Assembly (NCBI RefSeq): GCF_001483965.1
Contig: NZ_CP010796.1
Span: forward strand, 992,001 to 1,056,000
Direction: 5' to 3'
Source: Carnobacterium sp. CP1
Lineage (GTDB): Bacteria; Bacillota; Bacilli; Lactobacillales; Carnobacteriaceae
DNA: 64,000 nt
The notes under the pieces were generated by a model, which was given only the letters and a program-made list of their open reading frames with translations, was not told the DNA's origin and did no database searches. Made by a program: the position numbers and the translations under genes. Shown piece by piece: positions 34,288-42,284 of the stretch (positions within the stretch are counted from its first letter, which is position 1; the number at the start of each line of letters is the position of its first letter).

Positions 34288-34920
34288 TTATTTTCTGGTT
34301 TCATTCAACAAATGCCGAACTTCCATATCGGATAATTGATGGAATTCTTCGTAGTAAGCTCCGATCGCTCCTAGAAAATACTCAGGTACATCCAATGCAA
34401 CGATTTCATCTACTTTCATGCGCAGTTGCAAATCCATTTCTTTTGGGATGACCGGAACGGCAAGAATTAATTTTTTAGGCGACTGCCGTTGGACTTCTTC
34501 AATCGCTGCGAGTATGGTATATCCTGTTGCAATGCCATCATCCACTAGAACAATAGTTTTCCCCTTGATCGATTGACGGGCATGGTTTTCGAAATACAAT
34601 TCTCGACGCCGTTGAATTTCTTGCTCTTTTGCAGCAATTTCTTTTGCTAACCAGCCTGCGTCTACTTTAGCGGTTTCTACTTTGTTCAAAAGGGGTTTTG
34701 CATTTTCAGCAATCGCTCCGATCGCATATTCAGGATTTGTTGGTGCACCAATTTTTTGAGTGATCACCATGTCTAAAGGAACATCTAAAAACTTAGCAAT
34801 CTCAACTCCGACTGGTACGCCTCCGCGTGGCAAAGCTAATACGAGCACGTCTTCATCGGTTTCAAAGGTTAATTCTTTGGCTAGTTGCTGGCCGGCATCC
34901 ATTCTATCGTAAAATTTCAT
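34288..34920 (-). CDS. phosphoribosyltransferase-like protein
   Basis: 210 residues with a type I PRTase core: PRPP-binding motif VLVDDGIATGYT (residues about 122-133), an N-terminal LALPRGGVPVGVEIA loop, and a C-terminal hood. It belongs to the small standalone PRTases related to the ComF/DUF-type predicted phosphoribosyltransferases that sometimes serve as hydrolases. Substrate not recognisable. ATG start with AGGAGAG upstream. Confidence 0.85.
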   Translation of the reverse strand: MKFYDRMDAGQQLAKELTFETDEDVLVLALPRGGVPVGVEIAKFLDVPLDMVITQKIGAPTNPEYAIGAIAENAKPLLNKVETAKVDAGWLAKEIAAKEQEIQRRRELYFENHARQSIKGKTIVLVDDGIATGYTILAAIEEVQRQSPKKLILAVPVIPKEMDLQLRMKVDEIVALDVPEYFLGAIGAYYEEFHQLSDMEVRHLLNETRK

Positions 34921-35166
34921 TCCGCTTCTCTCCTTTGTCTAACTTTGGTATACGCTTACATTTGTTGGTTTTTAGCAACTTCCTATCTCTTTTTATTTTA
35001 GTATACCGCTTATGTCAAATTTATTGAATCATTACGGTTGTTTTTCATGCATCCCGCTTGTCAGTCATACGGTCTAGAGGTTAAATCTCTGTCTATAAGG
35101 TACGCAAATCTCATTTTGGGAGCATCTGAATGTAAATTTTCTGTTCATAGTAGTACTTAACAATGT

Positions 35167-35206
35167 TGTGCTTTTCGACAGCGGCCGATAAGGTCTGATT
35201 TGAGCG
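35167..35206 (+). repeat. hairpin repeat element, copy 2
   Basis: GTGCTTTTCGACAGCGGCC, then GATAAGGTCTGATTTGAGCG; a weak hairpin embedded in the 52-bp array, where it disturbs the period. Confidence 0.55.
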
Positions 35207-35424
35207 TATAAAGACCCTATCAAGCATGGAGTGATAGTTATATGGCAGGTAAACCATCTTTGCGTACCATACGAGATAAATAAAACAAGGCATATGTCAC
35301 GCAACAAGGTTTTGCAGACTATATGCATTAAATAAAAATAACGATATGGTAGGAAAAACCCTTTTGAGGACCATATGAAATAAAAATCTCTATCCGTATG
35401 GTACGTAAATCAAATGAATGCTGT

Positions 35425-35465
35425 TGTGCATTTCGGCTGGAGCCGAAATGGCTCGCTCGAAGTGG
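35425..35465 (+). repeat. hairpin repeat element, copy 3
   Basis: CATTTCGGCTGGAGCCGAAATG is a perfect 9-base stem, followed by GCTCGCTCGAAGTGG. It also lies inside the 52-bp array. Confidence 0.65.
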
Positions 35466-35817
35466 ATGATACCCGTTTGATGCCATATAAAGATAGTATG
35501 GCAGTCATAGGGTACGCAAACCCCTCTTGAGTACAGCAAGAAGTTCAAACCTTTGTACTTGAAGTACATAAATCTCGTTTGAGGACCGCAAATACGTTAA
35601 TTCCCTGTCTTTGAGGTACGTTGAGACATTTTTTGTATTCCAGGTGTAACCCCCCGCATCATTACGATTGTTTTCCGTGCCGTTTGCTTGTTATTCATAT
35701 AATCTAGTTTTAAAAACAATCGTTCTCTTTGCTAAATTCATCATTTATAGATATGATTAGCTCAATGTTAGTAAACAAATCAAGTTTTATAAACGATTGA
35801 GAAGGAGATTTTAAATC

Positions 35818-36681
35818 ATGGTTGAATCATCTGAAATTACGATTGTATCTTCTACGAATGAAGATTTTATGCCACATTTGGCAACATTATTTTTATCTTT
35901 GCTGCAGACCAAGCAGGAAAATACCATTATCAATTTTTATGTCATTGATGACCATATTTCATTGCAATCAAAAGAGCAATTGAACCGCATGGTAAATGAA
36001 TACGATGCGAGCATCAGCTACTTACAAATTGATACATTGGAATTTGATGATATGGTTGAAAGCGACCGTATTCCTACAACCGCTTATTTCCGGATCGCAA
36101 TTCCGAACTTTTTAAAGAGCACAGATGTTAAACGCGCTATTTATTTAGATTGCGATATCATTGCTTTGGAAGACATCGAACAAATTTGGTCGGTTGATTT
36201 AGGCGACAATTTGTTGGCTGCTGTAGAAGACGCTGGCTTCCATCAACGGTTAGATGCGATGGAAATCGATGCTGAATCGAATACGTATTTTAACTCAGGT
36301 ATGATGATCATCGACATCGACAAATGGCGGAAAGAAAAAATTTCAGAACAAGTCTTTAAATTTGCTTTAGAGAACCAAGATGAGTTAAGATTTCACGATC
36401 AAGATGCATTAAATGCTATTTTACATGATCGCTGGCTGGTTCTACATCCCAAATGGAATGCGCAAGCTTATATTCTGACCAATGAACAAGAACATCCAAC
36501 TAAAATTGGAGAAGTTGAATACGCTGAAGCTCGAAATGCACCAGCTTTAGTTCATTTCAGCGGCCATATTAAACCATGGCATAAAGAATCCGACCACCCT
36601 TATCGGGATGCGTATTTAAAGATTCGCAACCAGACCCCATTCCCGATTGAAGGAGAACTGGAATCGGGTCAAAGAGATTAG
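35818..36681 (+). CDS. glycosyltransferase family 8 protein
   Basis: 287 residues, GT-A fold: IVSSTNEDFMPHLATLFLSL, substrate-loop TAYFRIAIPNFL, the metal-binding DxD in YLDCDIIAL, then NSGMMIIDIDKW and HFSGHIKPWH (second metal ligand His). It transfers a sugar (usually glucose or galactose) from a nucleotide sugar to a surface glycan or protein. No partner genes of a polysaccharide cluster are adjacent. Strong GAAGGAG site before the ATG. Its promoter must lie at the end of the repeat region. Confidence 0.9.
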   Translation: MVESSEITIVSSTNEDFMPHLATLFLSLLQTKQENTIINFYVIDDHISLQSKEQLNRMVNEYDASISYLQIDTLEFDDMVESDRIPTTAYFRIAIPNFLKSTDVKRAIYLDCDIIALEDIEQIWSVDLGDNLLAAVEDAGFHQRLDAMEIDAESNTYFNSGMMIIDIDKWRKEKISEQVFKFALENQDELRFHDQDALNAILHDRWLVLHPKWNAQAYILTNEQEHPTKIGEVEYAEARNAPALVHFSGHIKPWHKESDHPYRDAYLKIRNQTPFPIEGELESGQRD

Positions 36682-36693
36682 TGTGTTAAACCA

Positions 36694-36739
36694 AAAGCTT
36701 GAAGAGCCGTTGTCCCCCGACAGCTCTTCAAGCTTTTTT
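36694..36739 (+). terminator. terminator of the GT8 gene
   Basis: AAGCTTGAAGAGC / GCTCTTCAAGCTT stem with T6, 12 bases after the stop. Confidence 0.9.
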
Positions 36740-36755
36740 ATTTTTTGCTTAACCA

Positions 36756-37037
36756 TCAGGCTTCTATTTTTTGAATATCGTGAATTTCAATTTCGTAGTT
36801 TTCTTCCATTTCTTTCATCACTTGATCAAAAACACTGTGGCAAAAAACCCGGTCATTGCCAACGATGCCAATACCAATGATGGCTTGGTTGAGCGTATCT
36901 TGCGCCCCGACTTCTGAAATACTGATATTGTATTTATTGTGCATGCGTTTCGTAATGCTTTTTACCACACTGCGCTTGTCTTTCAATGAATACGAATCAT
37001 AAATCAAAAATGTGATCTCATACCCTAGTAAAACCAT
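36756..37037 (-). CDS. DUF503 family protein (YlxP-like)
   Basis: 93 residues matching the DUF503 family: YEITFLIYDSYSLKDKRSVV, KSITKRMHNKYNISISEVG, VFDQVMKEMEENYEIEI. In many Firmicutes YlxP is in the nusA-infB-rbfA operon; here it stands alone. Function is not known (possibly ribosome-related). ATG preceded by AGAGGGG. Convergent with the GT8 gene. Confidence 0.88.
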   Translation of the reverse strand: MVLLGYEITFLIYDSYSLKDKRSVVKSITKRMHNKYNISISEVGAQDTLNQAIIGIGIVGNDRVFCHSVFDQVMKEMEENYEIEIHDIQKIEA

Positions 37038-37148
37038 GGTTATCCCCTCTTCTTTGTCTTCCTCTTTTATTTTTCTTCAAAAGTTGCTGGTTAAGTTTCA
37101 TTAGTATACTGGTTTTCACTTTTAATTTAAACCAATTCCAGGTGATTT

Positions 37149-37247
37149 TTACACGAATAGAATCAGCAAACCCATCCACAGCCAGAACACTGACATTAAA
37201 AAAATACCATAATCGGGATTTTTTGATTGTTTTTTGCTTTTTTTCAT
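37149..37247 (-). CDS. putative 32-residue single-helix membrane protein
   Basis: ATG at 37245-37247. The N-terminus is strongly basic (MKKSKKQSKNPDYG), then one transmembrane helix (IFLMSVFWLWMGLLILFV) ending directly at the stop. The ribosome site is weak (AAG). This is the layout of small lipid-associated or toxin-like peptides, but no family is recognised. Supported by the charge and hydrophobicity pattern only. Confidence 0.5.
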   Translation of the reverse strand: MKKSKKQSKNPDYGIFLMSVFWLWMGLLILFV

Positions 37248-37332
37248 GTTATTCTTAAAAAAATATTACGTTAAAGCTGTTGTTTCAGCAGACGTAATGC
37301 ATTCACAGAACTCAATTTAACTTGAACTTTAC

Positions 37333-37437
37333 GGGACAGTAGAAAAGAGTTTGACACCGAGCTGCATTTGAATTTCTCATACAAGAGAATAGTTCAGATA
37401 GTCGACGCCAAACCCCTTCTTTACTGCCCTTTTTTTA
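37333..37437 (+). terminator. long imperfect hairpin ending in a T-run, upstream of the DUF1576 gene
   Basis: The ends GGGACAGTAGAAAAGAGTTTG and the complement of CAAACCCCTTCTTTACTGCCC pair over about 25 bases. An inner stem-loop (GAATTTCTC / GAGAA..GTTC) follows, and T8 comes after. The T-run ends about 50 bases before the start codon. It may be a transcription attenuator in a leader, a small RNA terminator, or a MITE-like insertion. Confidence 0.55.
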
Positions 37438-37487
37438 TTTTTTTATCTCATTTATTAAAAAATTGTGTCAGAGGAGGCAGATGATCA

Positions 37488-38864
37488 ATGAGCACTAAAA
37501 CACCTGCAACTACGGAACACATTGCGATTGAACCAGTTGATTTTGTTACAGAACGGTCTAAATACCTTATTTTCTCAGCTATTGCTGCCAGCTTGCTTTT
37601 ACTAGCTTTTGTCTTCAACAGCCCACGTGAATTATGGGAAGGCAGCCTAGTCATTCTTAGTTCGCCGGCCAAACTCGTTACCGATTATTTTGAATTGGCA
37701 AATGTTGGCGCCGCTCTTTTAAATGCTTCGTTGATGATGTTCAAAACCTTAGCTATTATCCGCGTAAACCGGGTTAAGTTTACAGGCCCCGTTATGGCCG
37801 CTATTTTTACAGTTGCCGGATTCTCTCTATTCGGCAAGAATTTCTACAACTCCATTCCCATTATTTTAGGAGTTTATGCCTATGCGAAAGTCACAAAAGC
37901 ACCGTTTTCCCGCTACGTGCTGCCGGCACTTTTTGGAACGGCACTAGGCCCAATTGTCAGTGAAATCACTTTTAACTTAGATTTGCCCCTTACACTTGGA
38001 TTTATTTTAGGGACTTTAGCGGGGGTTTTAATTGGTTTTTTGCTTCCCCCTTTAGCAAAGCATTTTGCTCATTTTCATCAAGGTTTCAGCCTTTACAACA
38101 TTGGTTTTACAGCCGGTATCATCGGTACCTTTTTCATTTCGATGCTGCGCAGCTTTGGTATTAAAATCGATACTGTCGAAATCGTCTCAAGCGGACACAA
38201 CCAAGTCTTTTCCCTTATTCTATATGGGTTGTTTCTGGTCATGTTCTTAATCGGTTTGGCTTATAATCGCTGGAACTTAAACGGTTACCGGCGCTTGTTG
38301 CAGCAATCCGGCCGCTCTATGCCAGACTTTTCAGCGCTTTTCCCTTTTGGGCTGATTTTGATCAATATGGCTTTGTTGGGTATTTTATCCACTTCTTATG
38401 TTTTATTAGTTGGAGGAGAATTAAATGGTCCGATCATTGGCGGTATTTTTACAGTCGTCGGCTTCGGAGCTGCTGGGAAACACATCAAAAATGTCGCTCC
38501 GATTTTCCTCGGTGTCTTTGTTGTGGGACTCTTCAACGCCTCTGAAATCCATTCAACTTCTGCTCTTTTAGCTGCTTTGTTCGGAACGACCTTGGCGCCT
38601 ATCAGCGGCTACTATGGATCGCTTGCTGGTTTTATTGCCGGAGCTTTCCATATGGCCATGGTTTTAAACATCAGTTACTTGCATGCTGGCATGAACTTAT
38701 ACAACAATGGATTTTCTGGCGGCTTTATTGCGGCTCTATTGGCTCCTATTTTCGATATGTTTGCCACCATTCGCAATGACCGAAAAATGCCGCCTTTGAA
38801 AAAACCGCCTGCCGATACCGTTAATAAAGTTTTGCCCCCTAAAATAGACATTTCACTTGATTAA
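37488..38864 (+). CDS. DUF1576 family polytopic membrane protein
   Basis: 458 residues, about 10-11 transmembrane helices. Two internal repeats are clear: GPVMAAIFTVAGFSLFGKNF and GPIIGGIFTVVGFGAAGKHI, then GFSLYNIGFTAGIIG and GMNLYNNGFSGGFIA, each after an ALFGT block. This is typical of channels or transporters with pseudo-twofold symmetry, but the substrate of DUF1576 is unknown to me. AGAGGAGG lies 8 bases before the ATG. A hairpin with T-run lies upstream, so a leader-controlled transcript is possible. Confidence 0.8.
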   Translation: MSTKTPATTEHIAIEPVDFVTERSKYLIFSAIAASLLLLAFVFNSPRELWEGSLVILSSPAKLVTDYFELANVGAALLNASLMMFKTLAIIRVNRVKFTGPVMAAIFTVAGFSLFGKNFYNSIPIILGVYAYAKVTKAPFSRYVLPALFGTALGPIVSEITFNLDLPLTLGFILGTLAGVLIGFLLPPLAKHFAHFHQGFSLYNIGFTAGIIGTFFISMLRSFGIKIDTVEIVSSGHNQVFSLILYGLFLVMFLIGLAYNRWNLNGYRRLLQQSGRSMPDFSALFPFGLILINMALLGILSTSYVLLVGGELNGPIIGGIFTVVGFGAAGKHIKNVAPIFLGVFVVGLFNASEIHSTSALLAALFGTTLAPISGYYGSLAGFIAGAFHMAMVLNISYLHAGMNLYNNGFSGGFIAALLAPIFDMFATIRNDRKMPPLKKPPADTVNKVLPPKIDISLD

Positions 38865-38906
38865 AAAGAAATCAACTAAGTTTTCGCTTAGTTGGTTTCT
38901 TTTTTT
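38863..38906 (+). terminator. terminator of the DUF1576 gene
   Basis: AAAGAAA-CAACTAAG / CTTAGTTG-TTTCTTT stem followed by T7. It overlaps the 3' end of the convergent gene, whose stop is within the stem. Confidence 0.88.
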
Positions 38907-39892
38907 GCAGACATAAAAGAATCATTGTGCTCAACGATTTCGATCCCTGCTGATACACTCACATCTGTATACGTTCGCTTTTCTTTTTTTAGTTCCAATT
39001 GAAGCCGAAGTTTTCCGGACAGTCCTTCTTTGATGGTTTTGTGCATCCCATCGTTTGTCGGTGCTTTTAATTCGCCTTGCTGCATAATGGAAGCTTCTAG
39101 AGTTAAACAGGCTTCTTTATTTTCTAACTTCACTTTGACCGTATCTGCATTGATCTTTTCAAGTTTGCATTTGTCTCGACGATACGTAGCAAAGCGGTAC
39201 TCTTTATTGTCCATCACTAAATTGCAAATAAACCCTTCAAATGAAGAACCAAGAAAAGGAATATAGGCTTCTGAAAAAAACACGCTTGTGCTCGGATTCT
39301 GAAAATGATTGGACTGAATCCAGACGTATTCTCTCGGAAATGCGCTTCCCCAATCTTTTTCAATGTAACCTTTGCCATGCGTGAGCTCCATTTGTTTTCC
39401 ATTGACCAACAAAGAACCCCTCACAGCATGGTTCATACTGATAACGCCATGCGAACATTCCATTTTCGGAACATAGGCAAAAGCCCCCATGATGTTCGGA
39501 GTGAAAAAAGATTTTTCAATCGGATATAACGGACCAAAATCCAACGAACCTACTATCGTGATCTGCTCATCTTTTAAATGCACCGATACCCCTGACTCTG
39601 TAAAGATGTTTGACCCTATGGTGATTTGAAAGGGGTCGTTTTGATAAGTAAAGGCTTCTATTGGATACTCGACATAGCCCGTTCTCGTAATTTTTTGCTG
39701 ATTCTCGTCTACGAGTACCACAATGTATTGGACAAAACTATGCGATTCAGCTTTATTCAAACTAATACCAGGAATCAAACTAACAATTTGCCGTTCATCT
39801 GCCGAAACTTGCTTGAAATACCAGCCTTCAAAATACGGCTTCTTTTTCAAATTACCTTGAAATAAAATTGGATTCGTTAATTTATCAAACAT
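38888..39892 (-). CDS. tocopherol cyclase-like beta-barrel protein
   Basis: 334 residues. YFEGWYFKQVS, FSLIPGISL-like text, VEYPIEAF and the later GSAFPREYVWIQSN and HGKGYIEKDWG blocks fit the tocopherol cyclase (PF14249) fold, a lipocalin-like barrel. Firmicutes make no tocopherol, so the role here is unknown. The gene follows the DUF1576 gene convergently and has no operon partner. ATG start with AGGTGGG upstream. Confidence 0.83.
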   Translation of the reverse strand: MFDKLTNPILFQGNLKKKPYFEGWYFKQVSADERQIVSLIPGISLNKAESHSFVQYIVVLVDENQQKITRTGYVEYPIEAFTYQNDPFQITIGSNIFTESGVSVHLKDEQITIVGSLDFGPLYPIEKSFFTPNIMGAFAYVPKMECSHGVISMNHAVRGSLLVNGKQMELTHGKGYIEKDWGSAFPREYVWIQSNHFQNPSTSVFFSEAYIPFLGSSFEGFICNLVMDNKEYRFATYRRDKCKLEKINADTVKVKLENKEACLTLEASIMQQGELKAPTNDGMHKTIKEGLSGKLRLQLELKKEKRTYTDVSVSAGIEIVEHNDSFMSAKKETN

Positions 39893-40120
39893 CGGAGACC
39901 CACCTCTTAAACAAATTTTAGTCTATTGGCTAAGGATGATGCAATTTCTTATATATTCAGTGTACTCTACCGACTTCTTTTCAAACAAGTTTTAGTGCTT
40001 ATGTATAGTGGATCGGGACAGCAACGTATTTTGCATCTTTTGGCATTGGTGTTTGTGTTGCATTAAACTAGTCAGCTCAACCTTCTTTTTGTAAATAAAT
40101 TGTCGTAGCTTCTTTTAATG

Positions 40121-40158
40121 CTTCCGATCAGACCTTTTCGGTTATCACCGAAAAGCAC
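40121..40158 (-). repeat. hairpin repeat element, copy 4 (reverse strand)
   Basis: On the minus strand GTGCTTTTCGGTGATAACCG, then AAAAGGTCTGATCGGAAG: an 8-base stem and the common tail. It lies just before the family C 52-bp array. Confidence 0.6.
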
Positions 40159-40179
40159 ATTATTTTAAAAACTCTCTCC

Positions 40180-40350
40180 ATAATGGAGTTATCGTGACTT
40201 AAAGACAGGTAATTCCGATCATTAGGGCACGCAAAAGGAGTTATCGTGACTGAAGAACAAAGAGTTTCACTCGTTAGGGCACGTAAAGAAGTTTATCGTG
40301 ACTTAAGTCTGCTGCTGCATTCTTGTTAGGGCAAGCAAACAAGTTAATTT
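40180..40350 (+). repeat. 52-bp tandem repeat array, family C (3 units)
   Basis: GGGCACGCAAA cores at 40225 and 40277 and GGGCAAGCAAA at 40329, all 52 apart. GGAGTTATCGTGACTTAA-like text starts at 40185, 40237 and 40289. Each unit is GGAGTTATCGTGACT..GA(A/G)..CGTTAGGGCACG(C/T)AAA. Confidence 0.7.
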
Positions 40351-40393
40351 TGCTATTATTACATATCGGTGTCACCTACTAGTTTTCACACGC

Positions 40394-40430
40394 CAAAAGC
40401 CGCACAGGTTAAATAGCTGCACGGCTTTTG
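40394..40430 (-). terminator. terminator of the polysaccharide deacetylase gene
   Basis: CAAAAGCCG..CAG / GCTG..CGGCTTTTG stem, 39 bases after the stop codon. Confidence 0.85.
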
Positions 40431-40468
40431 ATTTCGTTTCAATTCGGGGTGTTCTTGGTTTTAGCAAC

Positions 40469-41839
40469 TTATTTTGGAATCGTGAGCACTTGCCCTACTT
40501 TAATGAGATAAGCTGCGTTCAATTTATTAGCAGAGGCTATTTTTTGAACGGTCGTACCATACTTCTTAGCAATGCTGTACACGGTGTCGCCTGCTTTAAC
40601 GGTATACTTCACTGTCGTGGGCTGCGTAGGAGCAGCAGACGTTTTGCCGGGTATTTTTATGACTTGTCCGACCTTTATCATATTAGCATTTGCCAGTTTG
40701 TTGGCTGTAACGATGTCTTGAACGGTGACACCGTATTTTTTAGCAATGCTGTAAAGGGTATCTCCCGCTTTAATCGTATACGTTAGTGCGACTGGTGTGG
40801 GTTTTGGGGTCGTTAGCGTTGTTGTTTTAGCAGGGATTTTTATCACTTGCCCGATTTTCAAGATATTTGGATTGGCCAAGTGATTGACAGCCGTCAGTTG
40901 TTGGACTGTTACATTGTGGGCTTTAGCAATTTTAATTAACGTGTCGCCGGCTTTAACCGTATAATTGGTGGTCGGAATCGTGAGCAGCTGACCCACACGG
41001 ATCACATTGGCATTTGTTAATTTGTTGGCTGTGACCAACTGTTGAACACTCACGCCATACAGAGCCGCGATTTTAGTTAAGGTGTCCCCAGCCTTGACGA
41101 TGTGCTGGCCACTGCTAGCCGTTGGGATCGGTGTACTAGTCGTCGACAGCAATTGACTGATCGTAACAAACGTATACCCTTTTGCTTTCAATTGAGTGAT
41201 CATGTTTTGGAGTGCTCCTGGAGTTCCTGTTGCTCCTTCTCCCGCATGCATCAAAACGATCATTCCCGGAGTGGCATTGTTTAAAACTTTATTGGTGATC
41301 TCACTAGAAGATACGCCTTTCCAATCGACTGTATCAATAGTCCAGCCAATCGTTTTTGTATAGCCTTGGTTTCCCACTGCTTGCAGTGTGGCCGCATTTA
41401 CCGAACCAAGAGGTGCCCGGAAATAAGGCTTCGTCGATTTACCGGCAGCTTTTTTGATAGCTGCTTCTGTTTTGTCCAATTCTGTTTTGATCTGAGCTGC
41501 AGACATGCCGGTGAAATCAGGATGAGAATAAGAGTGGTTGCCGATATCGTGGCCTTGGGCAACGATATTTTTGATGCCTTGCGGATGATTTTCAGCGGCT
41601 TTACCGGTAATGAAAAAAGTGGCTTTAATCTTGTTGGTATTTAAGATCTGCAAGATTTTAGCAACATTTTTGCCATCTGAACCGTCATCAAATGTTAAAG
41701 CAACCATTTTAGCAGACGTGTTTCCCTTAGTAATATACTGAGAATTAGCAGCGGAGGCCGGTATCGCTAAGGCGAAAGATAAACTGAATAAGAGCAATAC
41801 TGAAAGCACGAGACTAAGTTTACCGAATTTGAAACGCAT
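40469..41839 (-). CDS. secreted polysaccharide deacetylase with four LysM domains
   Basis: 456 residues. Signal peptide ends at ASA (about residue 31, FSLSFALAIPASAANS). The NodB homology domain is at 40-220 with TFDDGSDG, HSYSHP, RAPLGS, DTVDWKG and LMHAGEG (catalytic Asp and metal His). Four LysM units follow (each about 44-58 residues, starting VKAGDT(L/V)..IA), spaced by Pro/Thr linkers. LysM holds the enzyme on peptidoglycan, where it removes N-acetyl (usually PgdA-like) groups, lowering lysozyme sensitivity. The start is the ATG at 41839; a GTG three codons earlier overlaps the ribosome site. Monocistronic. Confidence 0.95.
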   Translation of the reverse strand: MRFKFGKLSLVLSVLLLFSLSFALAIPASAANSQYITKGNTSAKMVALTFDDGSDGKNVAKILQILNTNKIKATFFITGKAAENHPQGIKNIVAQGHDIGNHSYSHPDFTGMSAAQIKTELDKTEAAIKKAAGKSTKPYFRAPLGSVNAATLQAVGNQGYTKTIGWTIDTVDWKGVSSSEITNKVLNNATPGMIVLMHAGEGATGTPGALQNMITQLKAKGYTFVTISQLLSTTSTPIPTASSGQHIVKAGDTLTKIAALYGVSVQQLVTANKLTNANVIRVGQLLTIPTTNYTVKAGDTLIKIAKAHNVTVQQLTAVNHLANPNILKIGQVIKIPAKTTTLTTPKPTPVALTYTIKAGDTLYSIAKKYGVTVQDIVTANKLANANMIKVGQVIKIPGKTSAAPTQPTTVKYTVKAGDTVYSIAKKYGTTVQKIASANKLNAAYLIKVGQVLTIPK

Positions 41840-42045
41840 GGTACTCACCCCTTTTTTTTTTTAAGTAGGGCTTAAAATGCGTTTTTCCGCTATGTTCTTG
41901 ATTCTTTAATCATTTATTTTTGCCTCTTCTTTCACCTTTATTATATCACCTTAAGCAGCGATTCAATGCTTTGATGTCTTTCTTTTAAAAAATAAAAGGC
42001 AGCTTAGAATGCACGGATCATGTGGGTTCTCAGTGCTCTTTTTAA

Positions 42046-42090
42046 TCAATGTTGGACAAACTCGAGCCGTCTCGGAGAAACTCCATCCGT
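42046..42090 (+). repeat. single degenerate unit resembling family A
   Basis: TGTTGGACAAACTCGAG matches the family A core (GACAAACT at 42055), with a second GAGAAACT 20 bases on. No tandem unit at 51 bases. Confidence 0.35.
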
Positions 42091-42180
42091 ACTTCCTCAC
42101 AAAAATAGATAACCCACTGATTCATCTGAGAGCCTTGTCCAAAACAAGACAAGGCCGATCAAAAGTAGCCCGTAAACAGG

Positions 42181-42230
42181 AAAAAAAACGTAGCAAGCAC
42201 CAAAATTATTTGGCAGCTTGCTACGTTTTT
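42181..42230 (-). terminator. terminator of the RNA methyltransferase gene
   Basis: AAAAACGTAGCAAGC / GCTTGCTACGTTTTT, a 15-base perfect stem, about 55 bases after the stop codon. Confidence 0.88.
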
Positions 42231-42284
42231 TCTATCTGACTGAACCTTTCGAGACAGCCTCTTTGCTTTAATACAGCAATTTAA

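Larger units (their letters stand above)
35060..35640 (+). repeat. 52-bp tandem repeat array, family B (about 8 units)
   Basis: Cores resembling GGTACGCAAA start at 35099, 35243, 35295, 35348, 35400, 35511, 35563 and 35615. Steps are 52, 53 and 52 (35243-35400) and 52, 52 (35511-35615). The larger steps (35099-35243 and 35400-35511) are caused by inserted hairpin elements. Between cores run (A/T)C(T/C)C(A/G)TTTGAGGACC and AAGAAGTTCAAACC-like text. No coding frame. Confidence 0.75.

Noticed and set aside
35074-35328. 84-residue minus-strand frame in the repeat array
   Set aside because: Composed of repeat text; no ribosome site or similarity.
35060-35640. CRISPR array
   Set aside because: Units are degenerate along their whole length, lack an invariant 20-40 base repeat with unique spacers, and no cas genes are near.
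42009-42239. 76-residue plus-strand frame
   Set aside because: Runs through the terminator of the RNA methyltransferase gene; basic, with no ribosome site.
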